Positions 43,001-50,029 of a DNA stretch of 64,000 bases are shown piece after piece. The DNA lies in NCBI RefSeq assembly GCF_030036535.1, contig NZ_CP080387.1, positions 124,001-188,000 of the forward strand, read 5' to 3'. A program made the position numbers and the translations under genes. This DNA comes from Agrobacterium cucumeris (GTDB taxonomy: Bacteria; Pseudomonadota; Alphaproteobacteria; Rhizobiales; Rhizobiaceae). Each line of letters opens with the position of its first letter. Position 1 is the first letter of the stretch. The notes under the pieces are model-generated. The model ran no database searches. It had not been told where the DNA came from and worked only from the letters and a program-made list of their open reading frames with translations.

Positions 43001-44337
43001 CTGCCCTCTCTGCGCTTGCCAACATCGCCGTTGGTGACATCTCCGCTAAACTCGGTTTTGCCGAAGGCAGTCCGGCGAAGATTGCTCTTCATGCGGCAGT
43101 TGGAGGCTTGGTCGCACAGCTTGCAGGCGGCAATGCCGGATCTGGAGCGCTCGCAGGTGGATTGAGCGAAGTCGTCAATGGCGTCTTGCAGCAGGTGTTG
43201 AGCGCCAATCCGAACCTGACCGGCGACCAGAAAAGCGCCATCACGCAGTGGGTGGCGGCAATAGTCGGCGCGGCGGTCGGAGGCGAAACCGGCGCGGCCG
43301 CCGGGCTAGACAACGTCAATTATAATTTCCTGACTCACAAGCAGAGTGAGGATCTCGCCAAGGAACTAAAGGGCTGCGACAGTGCTGGCGATCCTGCTGC
43401 GTGTAAAGCTGCCGTGTCAGATAAATATAGCCAGATCGACTTCGATCAGGACCGTCAGCTTGATGCCTGCCGGACGAGGCAGTGTGTACAGGACCTGTTG
43501 GGTGATCTGAACGATGACCCGCGTTTTGCATACCTTGATGTGATGAAACTGCAGGAACTTGGCGTCAGTGAGTCACTGGCGCAGCGCCTGCTCTCTTATC
43601 AGGTCATGGAACGATGGCTAACAGGAGATTCCACCGTCTTCGAGCAGAAGATCATGGATGTCGCTTCTGGTGTGGGTTACTGCGAGGACCATGGTCAATC
43701 GAATGGGTGTTTCGCAAATGGCCAAGCTCTCAAATACGTGTCAGCGACTGTAACCGAAATCGCCTACGGTGTGATCGGTTTGCGGTCTGGCATTGGAACA
43801 GGTCACGGGGAGGCAAGCGGGGGGCAAACGGCCGGATACAGAAGAGTTGTCGCATCCGACGGAACCGTCGTTCTCGTTCCTGAAGGGTACAGACCACTTT
43901 CTAGCGCCGGTGCGGTTGGCAACGATGTAGGCGGTTTGCCTGTTGGTTTTGCACGAGTTGTTGACGCAAACGGTAACGTTGTCATAGCTGATAACCGTGG
44001 CAATGTTTTCAGTTCGGTCGATATTCTACCCGTTCCCACCGGGGCATTCAGCGGTAGGTATGAAGCAAATCCAAAACATGACCAGATTCGTCCGGGGGTA
44101 AGTGCCCAACCTACGAACGGAGGGCAAGCATTGTCTAATTCTGTGCCGCTCGGCGGGAATAGTACTGCGCGTATAGGTTACGACAGTTCCACAGGCGAAA
44201 TTGTTGTGTTTCAAAATCACTTTGAGAGCGTATATCACGGGTATGTTCCGTCTTCTTGGAACGAGCTGCGGCAGTCCGAGAAAAATGCACTTATCCGTGC
44301 TGGGCTGTTCACGGCCAAAGGGAGGCCTGTCAAGTGA
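37051..44337 (+). CDS. TpsA/CdiA-type filamentous haemagglutinin exoprotein with C-terminal toxin candidate, 2428 aa
   Basis: The start has an extended signal (MTSQFKRLPRKATDLALFAN, hydrophobic to LHAQ). It is followed by a TPS domain with the hallmark GLSHNKYNNFNVGTPGVILN and PNGITCDGCGFINTPRATL. Some 1,700 residues of FHA-type beta-helix repeats follow. Near residue 2087 DNVNYN stands where VENN occurs in CdiA. The end is variable, closing with a compact domain of about 85 residues (KHDQIRPG, then RIGYDSSTGEIVVF, YHGYV and the last GLFTAKGRPVK). The exported protein would carry its toxin to neighbours. The toxin chemistry is not assigned. Confidence 0.9.
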   Translation: MTSQFKRLPRKATDLALFANAGALAQKIIATVVSCTLVLQPVLLHAQDITPEAGGSSVNRPGIGAAPNGVPLIDIVGPNGQGLSHNKYNNFNVGTPGVILNNFNGEIGTSKLGGVTPGNPNLQGKGSATVILNEVTSQNRSSLLGPTEVFGGRADVIIANPNGITCDGCGFINTPRATLTTGVPDIGTDGRLNGFTVNAGDVTFGPGGGNFALGDGAVSLFDVVSRTIQIDGTIYGEDLRLTAGKSKFDYTTGEATALDATSGTPEYAIDGSALGAMQAGRIKMVVTEKGSGVRMRGDMAANAGELSLSADGKISIGNASGNNGVSISSKGSVSAGRLTSKKSVSVKAGKDARVASIGTEEDILINGGAGFIDVSGTLGASGALNLLADGRIALADASAAGPVSLWSGAGSIAISGTAQSGAAMSLTAASGAITAGSLLSKGDLALLSGLDLGISGLVLAEGNLQASAGSDIRYDSLEANGDILLSSTNGVISFDKRTAAGGDIRIRQQNADLSNNRSGLATSGTLYVNANNINLTNSTLTSGGIDLTSSGTTDLTGARLNAVTASSTARSVQGSGDIAITAGNLTVNGATNILAAHDLTLSLSQLANSGQLAAGNDLTLNIAGNLTNTATGLIYAGNDAALFVGGVLANDQGAIVAGRDLTIAGSASGGRNGAVVNSSGLISAGRNMSIVTVNLRNERTIAPTYTSQQISNSLVSAYNTYYAADCGDCSSPVEFSGKRFVIGSPAHHVYRDVVEDRLISSGSPAALIKAGNTLSVDTIDLTNAYSAIEAGAGMTLVGSGTLTNLGLQLQRTTSFNCNQHGGCQYFPDVIYEWQESKTSGDTGGWEGSWQVAVPGPSPFGTRDASKDIGPGRTVESVEAIGGVPAAIRSGGALGITGFATVNNTAIAGSIADRVAVAAPAPSNNPTALLSSMTASGALFTLGSVATPQSGGFGGTIPGQTFLYETRAAFLDVSKFYGSSYFLGRIGYQPDRQIQFLGDAYFENQYIEQQIRLATGSGFTGQDSITQIKQLLDNGAAYLGAQQRPLGQPLTAEEIASLTESVVVYEWQTVNGASVLAPVLHLAANDRERLNSAGALIAGNQVTIDTGLLATSGMIASTGDLTVSGSSIAAIGGTFTAGGNASLKGNEGILLANAKVTAGGNLGLTSDGDINISVTERSTTSTLRDKRSSTTVVRTTSQGSEITAGGSVSANAGGNLNVIGSNIAADGTVGLKATGDVTVAEAIDTTTIDYTYRKKGGLFGGSKQTTSHTETQTVVGSSVSGGKGVSIVSGGDTVVSASKVMAGDETSKADINVSAGGDLLIASGKNTAEFEQSSSSKGFLSKKSSTQYNYDEATVGSELSASGNIKLDAGGNAVIAGSNITAGDAISVAGDSVAIIGAEEQHALESSSKKSGLFAGSGGGFLSLWGKEQKEKSQSSTLNVGSALKAGTDVTLTARENDVNVIGSSIAASSDITLDAARDVNITPGAESASSAQKEQRSGFGLSFSSGGGSASVGIGYGKSVDQTSQSSETSARSTLSAGRDLIISAGRDANLQAAEVSAERDVAILAERNVNLLSAQDKSNYESLHEEMFAGISLSVSSGLASAAGSLANAAGKLGGPNGAYALAPSALAAYRVKDILKQIDGGSQPLASASLSIGFTYQKSSATLSTLTPVVTTIEAGDSVSIVANSGDLTGRGVQIAAGTQSDPASGNVLLMAGGSILLESAQSASSSSSSSQSANASIGVNLTNGGLSGGFAAGSGKQDANSVTHLNTHVMGTGNVTLASGNDTTLAGAVVSGERVTAAVGGDLNIVSRQDTMVYDEKTAGGGLNLSSAGKVGGGVQKSDVEGNYANVSEQSGLIAGSGGYNVKVGGNVGLVGGVIGSTADPAQNTLSANSLTWSDITNRSEASSSSLGISLTPGGIPVPVVGQPANEEDQGVARATLTPGQLTLTNQTQDLASLNTDLSKANTTADPFDIERLKAKQESAAALSALANIAVGDISAKLGFAEGSPAKIALHAAVGGLVAQLAGGNAGSGALAGGLSEVVNGVLQQVLSANPNLTGDQKSAITQWVAAIVGAAVGGETGAAAGLDNVNYNFLTHKQSEDLAKELKGCDSAGDPAACKAAVSDKYSQIDFDQDRQLDACRTRQCVQDLLGDLNDDPRFAYLDVMKLQELGVSESLAQRLLSYQVMERWLTGDSTVFEQKIMDVASGVGYCEDHGQSNGCFANGQALKYVSATVTEIAYGVIGLRSGIGTGHGEASGGQTAGYRRVVASDGTVVLVPEGYRPLSSAGAVGNDVGGLPVGFARVVDANGNVVIADNRGNVFSSVDILPVPTGAFSGRYEANPKHDQIRPGVSAQPTNGGQALSNSVPLGGNSTARIGYDSSTGEIVVFQNHFESVYHGYVPSSWNELRQSEKNALIRAGLFTAKGRPVK

Positions 44338-44711
44338 AGTACAAATCGCCAGAAAACAGAACGGAAAAAGAAATTATTGAGATTTTGTCGCGTATTGACA
44401 ACGATCCAGAAGAAAGAATATCCGCAGTTTTGTCTGCTGTTTACTATGGAAAAACGATAAATTTTTCAGGGGATACTTTGATAGAAGAGTTTAAAAAGGC
44501 AAAGTATAGTGAGAAGCTATGGTTAAAGAATATTTTTGAAACATTCTATGGAATGTGTCGAACAAATTATCGTATTGATGATAGTATTATGGTTTTGACG
44601 GATTTTGAAAGGCAGAATCCAGAATATAGTTTGGATATTAAATCCACTATTGAAGCGCTTGCTGAGTACAAATCCATATTTAATGGCGATCATAGCGAAG
44701 GGCGGTTTTGA
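44334..44711 (+). CDS. immunity protein candidate (CdiI-like), 125 aa
   Basis: GTG 44334 overlaps the exoprotein stop (the GTGA is shared), the usual way an immunity gene follows cdiA. The protein is acidic, helical and AT-rich in coding (MKYKSPENRTEKEIIEILSR, then DNDPEERISAVLSAVYYGKT). Its base composition differs from its neighbours. It has no recognised family. It should bind and neutralise the C-terminal toxin of the same locus; this is inference from position and composition. Confidence 0.72.
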   Translation: MKYKSPENRTEKEIIEILSRIDNDPEERISAVLSAVYYGKTINFSGDTLIEEFKKAKYSEKLWLKNIFETFYGMCRTNYRIDDSIMVLTDFERQNPEYSLDIKSTIEALAEYKSIFNGDHSEGRF

Positions 44712-44763
44712 TGAGGGTTGGGGTAAGTCATCCGATTCATTGTAGAAGACGCCGATATAATTA

Positions 44764-45246
44764 ATGAAGATGTTGAAATCCTTCTCCTCCATTATTGTCG
44801 GATCTCTGTTCCTGACTGGATGCACCGCATTGAATCAGACATCGTCGGCGATCAACGACGCGAATAGCGGTGTCGTCGCTGCGATGCTGTCACCATACCG
44901 AAAACTTGACTCCCAATGGCGAGGCAAGACACTCGCAGACTTTCAGAGCAGGTTCGGGGCACCGACAGGCCAGGACAAGGAAGGGAACCGCGTGTGGTTT
45001 CGCACCATTGTCGCGCATATTCCGGGACAATATGTTGAGACAGCGGACTATATGCAAAATATGACAATTAGACGCAGGGAGTTCATTTCTGCGCACGACG
45101 CGCAGAAAAGTTGCGAGATCGCCGTCACGGTGAAAGCAGGACGGATAGCAGCGATAAACGCGCGTCGCGATATCGGTATTCCGACGGACAGCTATCGCCT
45201 GTCTTCAGGGATGGAATCGACTTGCCAGCGGATATTTGGATTATAA
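44764..45246 (+). CDS. lipoprotein, 160 aa
   Basis: MKMLKSFSSIIVGSLFLTGC is a signal peptide with lipobox LTGC. A soluble domain with Gly/Trp-rich patches (YRKLDSQWRGKTLADFQSRF, then PTGQDKEGNRVWFRTIVAHI) follows, resembling small outer-membrane lipoproteins of the SmpA/OmlA group. It sits 53 bases after the immunity candidate, so it may be an accessory of the same locus, or a separate gene. Confidence 0.65.
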   Translation: MKMLKSFSSIIVGSLFLTGCTALNQTSSAINDANSGVVAAMLSPYRKLDSQWRGKTLADFQSRFGAPTGQDKEGNRVWFRTIVAHIPGQYVETADYMQNMTIRRREFISAHDAQKSCEIAVTVKAGRIAAINARRDIGIPTDSYRLSSGMESTCQRIFGL

Positions 45247-45269
45247 TCTTTAGTCTATCTATCGATATA

Positions 45270-45854
45270 TCATTCTCTTTTTGGTCCAGTGTTCACGCCG
45301 CCCTCATCTGCGGAATTTTGAAGTATTCGGTAGACCTGCATTCGAGAACAGCCGACCGAAGCAGCTATAGCGGATGGCAGCATTCCCTGCGTCGATAGGC
45401 GTATAACGAGATCGCGATCCACACGACGACTTCCACCCTTGTATACACCGAGATTCTTCGCGCGCTCGATACCCTCGCGCTGCCGCTCTCTGATGAAGCG
45501 CCGTTCCATCTGCGCCACCATGCCGAGCACGGTCTAAATGACTTTTCCCATTTCGCCTTTTGTTGAAACGTGTGGTTCGAGAACAGTGATGTATGCGCCG
45601 CGCTGTTCACATTCGTGGACGATGTTTAGAACATCACGGGTGTCACGGCCGAGGCGATCAAGTCGGGTGACGATCAACTCGTCATCTTCGCGCAAGAACT
45701 CGATGATCGTTGCCAACTCGGTTCGGCCTCGGCGGCTTGCGCCTGAGACTTTTTCGCACCGGACGATCTGGCAGCCTTCGGCTACAAGCCGCTGTTGCTG
45801 AATTTCTAAATCCTGATCAAGCGTGCTTACGCGCGCGTACCCAATTCGAGCCAT
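45270..45854 (-). pseudogene. serine resolvase/invertase interrupted by TAG
   Basis: The ATG at 45854 starts a catalytic domain (MARIGYARVSTLDQDLEIQQ, Ser in ARVST, then TRLDRLGRD). At 45534-45536 there is an in-frame TAG where related enzymes read on (GKVI-stop-TVLGMVAQMER). Beyond it the same frame encodes the C-terminal helix and helix-turn-helix (RRVDRDLVIRLSTQGM, then AIAASVGCSRMQVYRIL). The protein would be cut off after about 106 residues, so it is probably dead unless the TAG is suppressed or is an error. Confidence 0.88.
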
Positions 45855-46166
45855 GTGTCACCTCAAGCTTTAGGCTTGACGCTACCCCGTCACAAATAGT
45901 CGCTGTCAACCCAGATGTTACATGAGTGGCTGTAACCGCTGGTTCGTCACATGAGGGTATAACCCTGATGTAACACGTGCCGTTGCGCCTTGCGAACATT
46001 GGTGCTCGCCATCACAAGGCACTTGGGGGCGCCTTGGCGTCTCTCGGTTAGGAGGCCTTGGAATAGGTAGGTAGCATGCCCGGTTTCGCGCATACCTAAC
46101 AATCGGCTATGGAACTAGGTATTGGCTTCCATCGCGCCAGAGATGCAGCAGCGTCTGCCCGCCTCT
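45855..46166. other. candidate res site and gene-free stretch upstream of the resolvase
   Basis: Direct repeats GTTACATGAG (45917-45926) and GTCACATGAG (45946-45955), a perfect 13-base palindrome AGGGTATAACCCT (45954-45966), and several TGTAAC/GTCAC words occur just ahead of the resolvase start. This is where such enzymes have their crossover site. I see no gene from here to 46166. Confidence 0.45.
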
Positions 46167-47807
46167 CTACTTTTTCGCGGAACCGCCCAGACGCAACCAC
46201 TCATACTCATCGATCCCGACACGGGCGAGCGACCCGGAGACGTCCGTTGCAATCCGTTGAGCTTTCAGCGGATCGATGTCGCCGAGCCACCAGTAGACGT
46301 GGTCGTTCGAGCTGTTGAACAGGAACCTGCCGTCCTCGGACTCTGCGCGCACCGTCTCGGAGAGGTCAGGCTTGAACTTGTCGTACAGCCGAGATCCGGC
46401 CGAGGTACTGACATACACCACAACCTTCTTCTCTCCATCCCGTATAACCAAGTTTTCCGTAGACTTTGCTGCCTTCTTCGCGACTAATTCGATGAAAGGG
46501 AAATAGCGACTCTCCGTGATGCGCACCGTGTCGCAGGCAGGTTGAACACAAAGGAAATATCGGGTCTTTCTGCCCACCTGCTTGACGACGCTACCCAAGG
46601 TCAGTGTCGGTAACCAGCCCTCCGGCAGTGGGTTAAAACCGCCGGGCTCTCTGACAAAAGTGGCGAATCGAGCAAAGTTCTGGCTGAGTTCCTTTTCGAT
46701 ATCACCGACTTTGGCGGGGTCGTTCTTGCTTATCGGTAAGAACAGCGACTTGTGAAAACCATCAAGCCTACCGGCGCCCTTTAGAACGCTCTCGCGGAGC
46801 TGATCCTTGGTCGTGCCGGCAGCTTCCAGATGTGCCTCCGCCTCAGGATAGCTGAAGTGCTCGTCAAGCCAGGCCGATAACTCTTGGTCGCCGAGCGCGT
46901 TGCCCAAATGCTTGGGCAACGATAGCACACTCTTCATTTGAAGAAGGAATAGGTTCATCGCAAAGCCACGCGCCTCAGTGACGTGACCAAGCAACATGCG
47001 GTGGCCAACGAAGGCGGTATCAAGGCTAGTGTCGAGATTGGCGAGGATATGGTGTGTGGCGTCCCGCAATGCCGCAATGCCGAGCAATGCGAAATTCGCC
47101 AAAAGGCCATGGCTAAGCTTGGCAAACTCCTCCACCGCAAAGTCCGGCAGGTCCTCGACCGCTACGCCGACATTAATAGACCTCTTTCTCACGAACCGGA
47201 CCCGGCAAGTTCCGATCGTCAGAAGGGTGTCATCGTTGGGATCTTCCACTGCATCGAACTTCGCTCTCTTGAGATGCTCGCCCAATGCTTTGCGACGGTC
47301 AGCGAGCGGGTCGGCGCTGGTGTAAACGATCACGAGGCGGAGCCGGCCGTTGAGTTCCCGATCTTCAGTCAGTATTTTTTCGAGGATAGACCTTGCGAGG
47401 TTGTCTTGGTTGGGACGCAGGTACCAGTCGATTATCACGACGTCGGCGACGGATGCGGCGCGAACTGCTCGGTCTATGACTTGGGAGTCGGTGTCGGCCA
47501 CCTCCGGCTTAAGGACGCCGCAAACGATCCGCTTATCCAGAAACGCGTCCGCCAGCGGCCTAATTTTCACCTCCGCATCGTTACCCAGTGCTTGATGTAC
47601 AACGTCTGGCGAAGCGTCACCGATGTGATTCTCGTTCGGTGCATTCGCAAAGAGAGGAGGTTCCGCCAGATCCTCCTCCGGGAGTTGCGTAGGAGGTTCG
47701 GCGATGATCTCGTCATCAATCACTATGGCGGTCTTCAAGAAACGTTTTGTCGCCTTAAGGCCGTACTCCTTAAAGGCGGGCTTCGCTTGTGCGGCGTCTA
47801 AACTCAT
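46167..47807 (-). CDS. receiver-domain protein with large unknown C-terminal part
   Basis: 546 residues. The front third is a receiver domain: KTAIVIDDE (D31/D32), an insertion of about 80 residues, VADVVIIDWYL (D127 as phosphate acceptor), RLVIVYTSA (T163/S164). Residues 230-546 are not DNA-binding by eye; they look mixed and include RHFLCV-like and VYVSTSAGSRLYDKF segments. It follows the GHKL gene with no gap (stop against start), so the two form an operon. The likely role is as phosphorylation-dependent effector of a two-component-like system. Confidence 0.72.
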   Translation of the reverse strand: MSLDAAQAKPAFKEYGLKATKRFLKTAIVIDDEIIAEPPTQLPEEDLAEPPLFANAPNENHIGDASPDVVHQALGNDAEVKIRPLADAFLDKRIVCGVLKPEVADTDSQVIDRAVRAASVADVVIIDWYLRPNQDNLARSILEKILTEDRELNGRLRLVIVYTSADPLADRRKALGEHLKRAKFDAVEDPNDDTLLTIGTCRVRFVRKRSINVGVAVEDLPDFAVEEFAKLSHGLLANFALLGIAALRDATHHILANLDTSLDTAFVGHRMLLGHVTEARGFAMNLFLLQMKSVLSLPKHLGNALGDQELSAWLDEHFSYPEAEAHLEAAGTTKDQLRESVLKGAGRLDGFHKSLFLPISKNDPAKVGDIEKELSQNFARFATFVREPGGFNPLPEGWLPTLTLGSVVKQVGRKTRYFLCVQPACDTVRITESRYFPFIELVAKKAAKSTENLVIRDGEKKVVVYVSTSAGSRLYDKFKPDLSETVRAESEDGRFLFNSSNDHVYWWLGDIDPLKAQRIATDVSGSLARVGIDEYEWLRLGGSAKK

Positions 47808-49934
47808 TCACTGTCCCCCTGCTCGTAGGATCATGTCATCGGGAACCGTGATCACGAAAGTCGGCGAAACGTCTCCGGCCGCTCGTTCCAGGATGATGTC
47901 CATTCTTTCTTTACGTAATCCATCTCGCGACAGGTATAGGCCCATTCCTCTGCCCGCCGGCTTGTTGCTTATGCCGAATTCGAACATACCTTCAGCGTCG
48001 CGCGGATCGATGCCTGGGCCGGAATTGGAGATCGTCAGACCTACGGGCGAAACATCGAACTTGATAGTTTTAGATTGGTCGCGCATCTCTCCCAACCAGT
48101 AAATTGCGTTGTCCACGACGTTTGCGAACACCGGTAGGAGCGTCGACGGGAAAGTAGTAACCGTAGTAGCGCGGAAAGCGTCGGGCGCGTCCAACTCGAT
48201 GCCATGCCGTTCGAAGCGAGGCCCAAAAACGGTCCGAATGAATTCTTCAATCTCAGTACCCGATACCGGAACACGTCGTCGCTGCAGCCGCCGATTCAGA
48301 GGCACGAATAGTTGCAGGTAAGATTCGAGATGTTCGAAACTAATCTGCAACCTGCTGTAAAGATCGTCAAGCCCACGGTTCCGACTTGCCCAGGGCTTAA
48401 GTGCATCGAGTCCCCTGTTGATGTTGCGGACCTGACCAGAGAACTCGTGCTGCACAAGGCCGAGGGCTAGACCAATCTGGGCTAGGTCAGCATATTGATC
48501 GACCCTCTCCTTCAATTCATCATTCTCACTTTCCAACGCGGCGGCAACGTCCAACAAGTCGTGTTGGTTTACCATTCCCTCCATCACCGAACGCAATTGC
48601 TCACCCAAAGCATCCATTAACTGCGTGGAACGTCCGGCAGATTCCCGAACTTGATCGATCAGTCGGTCGCGCCGGTGTTCGATTTCCTGCGGTGTGAGTG
48701 CAGCCACCTCGGTTCGCGCCAAATCGGATTTGACGGCCTCGACTTGGTTGCTGAGGTCAGCCCAGCTTCGATTGATCGTGGCGCGAATCTCGCTGTCGAG
48801 CTTTTCGAGTGTGGTGCTCACCTTCTTGCGGGCATCGCCGGCGCTTGACAGTGCCACCTCTGATTCCCTCTTGACGGGTTCATCCAACCGACGACGGGGG
48901 TCCACTTCCGTTGTGCCATCGGTAAGCAGCCTACGGATTTGCTCGGTGATTTCAGCCACCATCGGCTCGTAGTGTCCGGTCAGAAGTCTTTCGCGTTCAC
49001 GTAGGTAGGCTTGAAAGTCCTGTTGCTGCCGCTTATTCATTCCAAATTGCCGAGGCCGCGGAATAGATATGCGATCCCGCAGGCCTTTGTTTGCAATTTC
49101 GAATTCGGCCTCTATCGTCAGAAGACGGTCGCCGGCAGCGACGGGATTGGCGAGGGCGGTCAAGCCGTTCAGCCGAGCAGCGAAACCTGATCGCACCTCT
49201 TTGCACGCAAACTCGAATTCCCCGCTTCTGGCGCTCTCGAAGAAGCGCGACAGGGCATCATTAAACGTATCTTTAGCTGTCTTGACGCTCTTCGCACGCT
49301 TCTGAAGGATCTCATAGTCGCGCTGTTTGTTCTTGCGGATGGCATCGAAGTCAGTGGAAATGCGTGCTTTTTCGCGAAAAAAGTCGAACGCAAGTCGTTC
49401 GAAGAGGCGTTCTAGCAGCGAGACCATCTGTCGATAGGCCTTGTTCTGCCTGAAGCCCTCTCGGCCAGCCTTTTCGACGAGATTGGCATTGTGTTTATTA
49501 GTCAGCCGGACGTCACCTATGAGGCGCCGGTAGGAGAAAAACCAGTCATTTGCCGAGAGTGTGCGACGCCGCTCAATGTTCAGCCAATCCACGTCCGAAT
49601 TGCCGTAGGGAAGAATTCGAATACCGTCGCGATAGACATAAAGGCCGCCAATGTTGTCGAGTTTGTCACCTAGTATCTTCCACTCATCGAGTGGCATGCG
49701 GGTGACGGGATGCATATGCTCATTCTTGCGATGATACCGCCCAACGGACGTGAGGGCCGTCGTCTGACGGACGTTATTGCGAATGCACCGGCGCACCCAA
49801 ATGTCGAGGTAACGTGTCCAGCGAGATGCTGGGCATCTGGAGTGAGCTCCGGTGCGGAGCCGTCTGCGCGGCTTGGTCGCTTCCTGCGCCTGCTCTTCGA
49901 TATTGAGCGGATCAAATCGGTGTGCTTCCGACAT
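47808..49934 (-). CDS. GHKL ATPase/histidine-kinase-like protein with MORC/Hsp90-type front remnant
   Basis: 708 residues from ATG 49934; an earlier in-frame start at 50105 would overlap the secreted-protein gene. Residues about 95-210 (NIGGLYVYRDGIRILPYG, SYRRLIGDVRL, AGREGFRQNKAYRQM) resemble the second (S5-like) domain of MORC-type ATPases, but the GHKL part that should precede it is not present. A long coiled coil lies at about 230-480. A histidine kinase core follows: VQHEFSGQVRNI (H496), N-box VVDNAIYWL, NSGPGI, GRGMGLYL. It is followed directly by the receiver gene. Confidence 0.72.
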   Translation of the reverse strand: MSEAHRFDPLNIEEQAQEATKPRRRLRTGAHSRCPASRWTRYLDIWVRRCIRNNVRQTTALTSVGRYHRKNEHMHPVTRMPLDEWKILGDKLDNIGGLYVYRDGIRILPYGNSDVDWLNIERRRTLSANDWFFSYRRLIGDVRLTNKHNANLVEKAGREGFRQNKAYRQMVSLLERLFERLAFDFFREKARISTDFDAIRKNKQRDYEILQKRAKSVKTAKDTFNDALSRFFESARSGEFEFACKEVRSGFAARLNGLTALANPVAAGDRLLTIEAEFEIANKGLRDRISIPRPRQFGMNKRQQQDFQAYLRERERLLTGHYEPMVAEITEQIRRLLTDGTTEVDPRRRLDEPVKRESEVALSSAGDARKKVSTTLEKLDSEIRATINRSWADLSNQVEAVKSDLARTEVAALTPQEIEHRRDRLIDQVRESAGRSTQLMDALGEQLRSVMEGMVNQHDLLDVAAALESENDELKERVDQYADLAQIGLALGLVQHEFSGQVRNINRGLDALKPWASRNRGLDDLYSRLQISFEHLESYLQLFVPLNRRLQRRRVPVSGTEIEEFIRTVFGPRFERHGIELDAPDAFRATTVTTFPSTLLPVFANVVDNAIYWLGEMRDQSKTIKFDVSPVGLTISNSGPGIDPRDAEGMFEFGISNKPAGRGMGLYLSRDGLRKERMDIILERAAGDVSPTFVITVPDDMILRAGGQ

Positions 49935-50029
49935 GTTGCGGAAGTCATCGGAGGCGGAGACGGATAAACACTGCCTTGCAACTTTTGCGTTGGCCTGTAG
50001 ACTTTCACCTATATTGAGCGGGGGAAGAA

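Noticed and set aside
37051..44337. The repeats in the exoprotein as a CRISPR array or tandem DNA repeat
   Set aside because: They are protein-level beta-helix repeats of varying DNA sequence and length, without identical spacers or repeats.
45270..45854. Two separate small genes in the resolvase region
   Set aside because: Both pieces are in one frame, separated only by a TAG, and together match a serine recombinase, so they are one broken gene. Amber suppression is possible but not supported.
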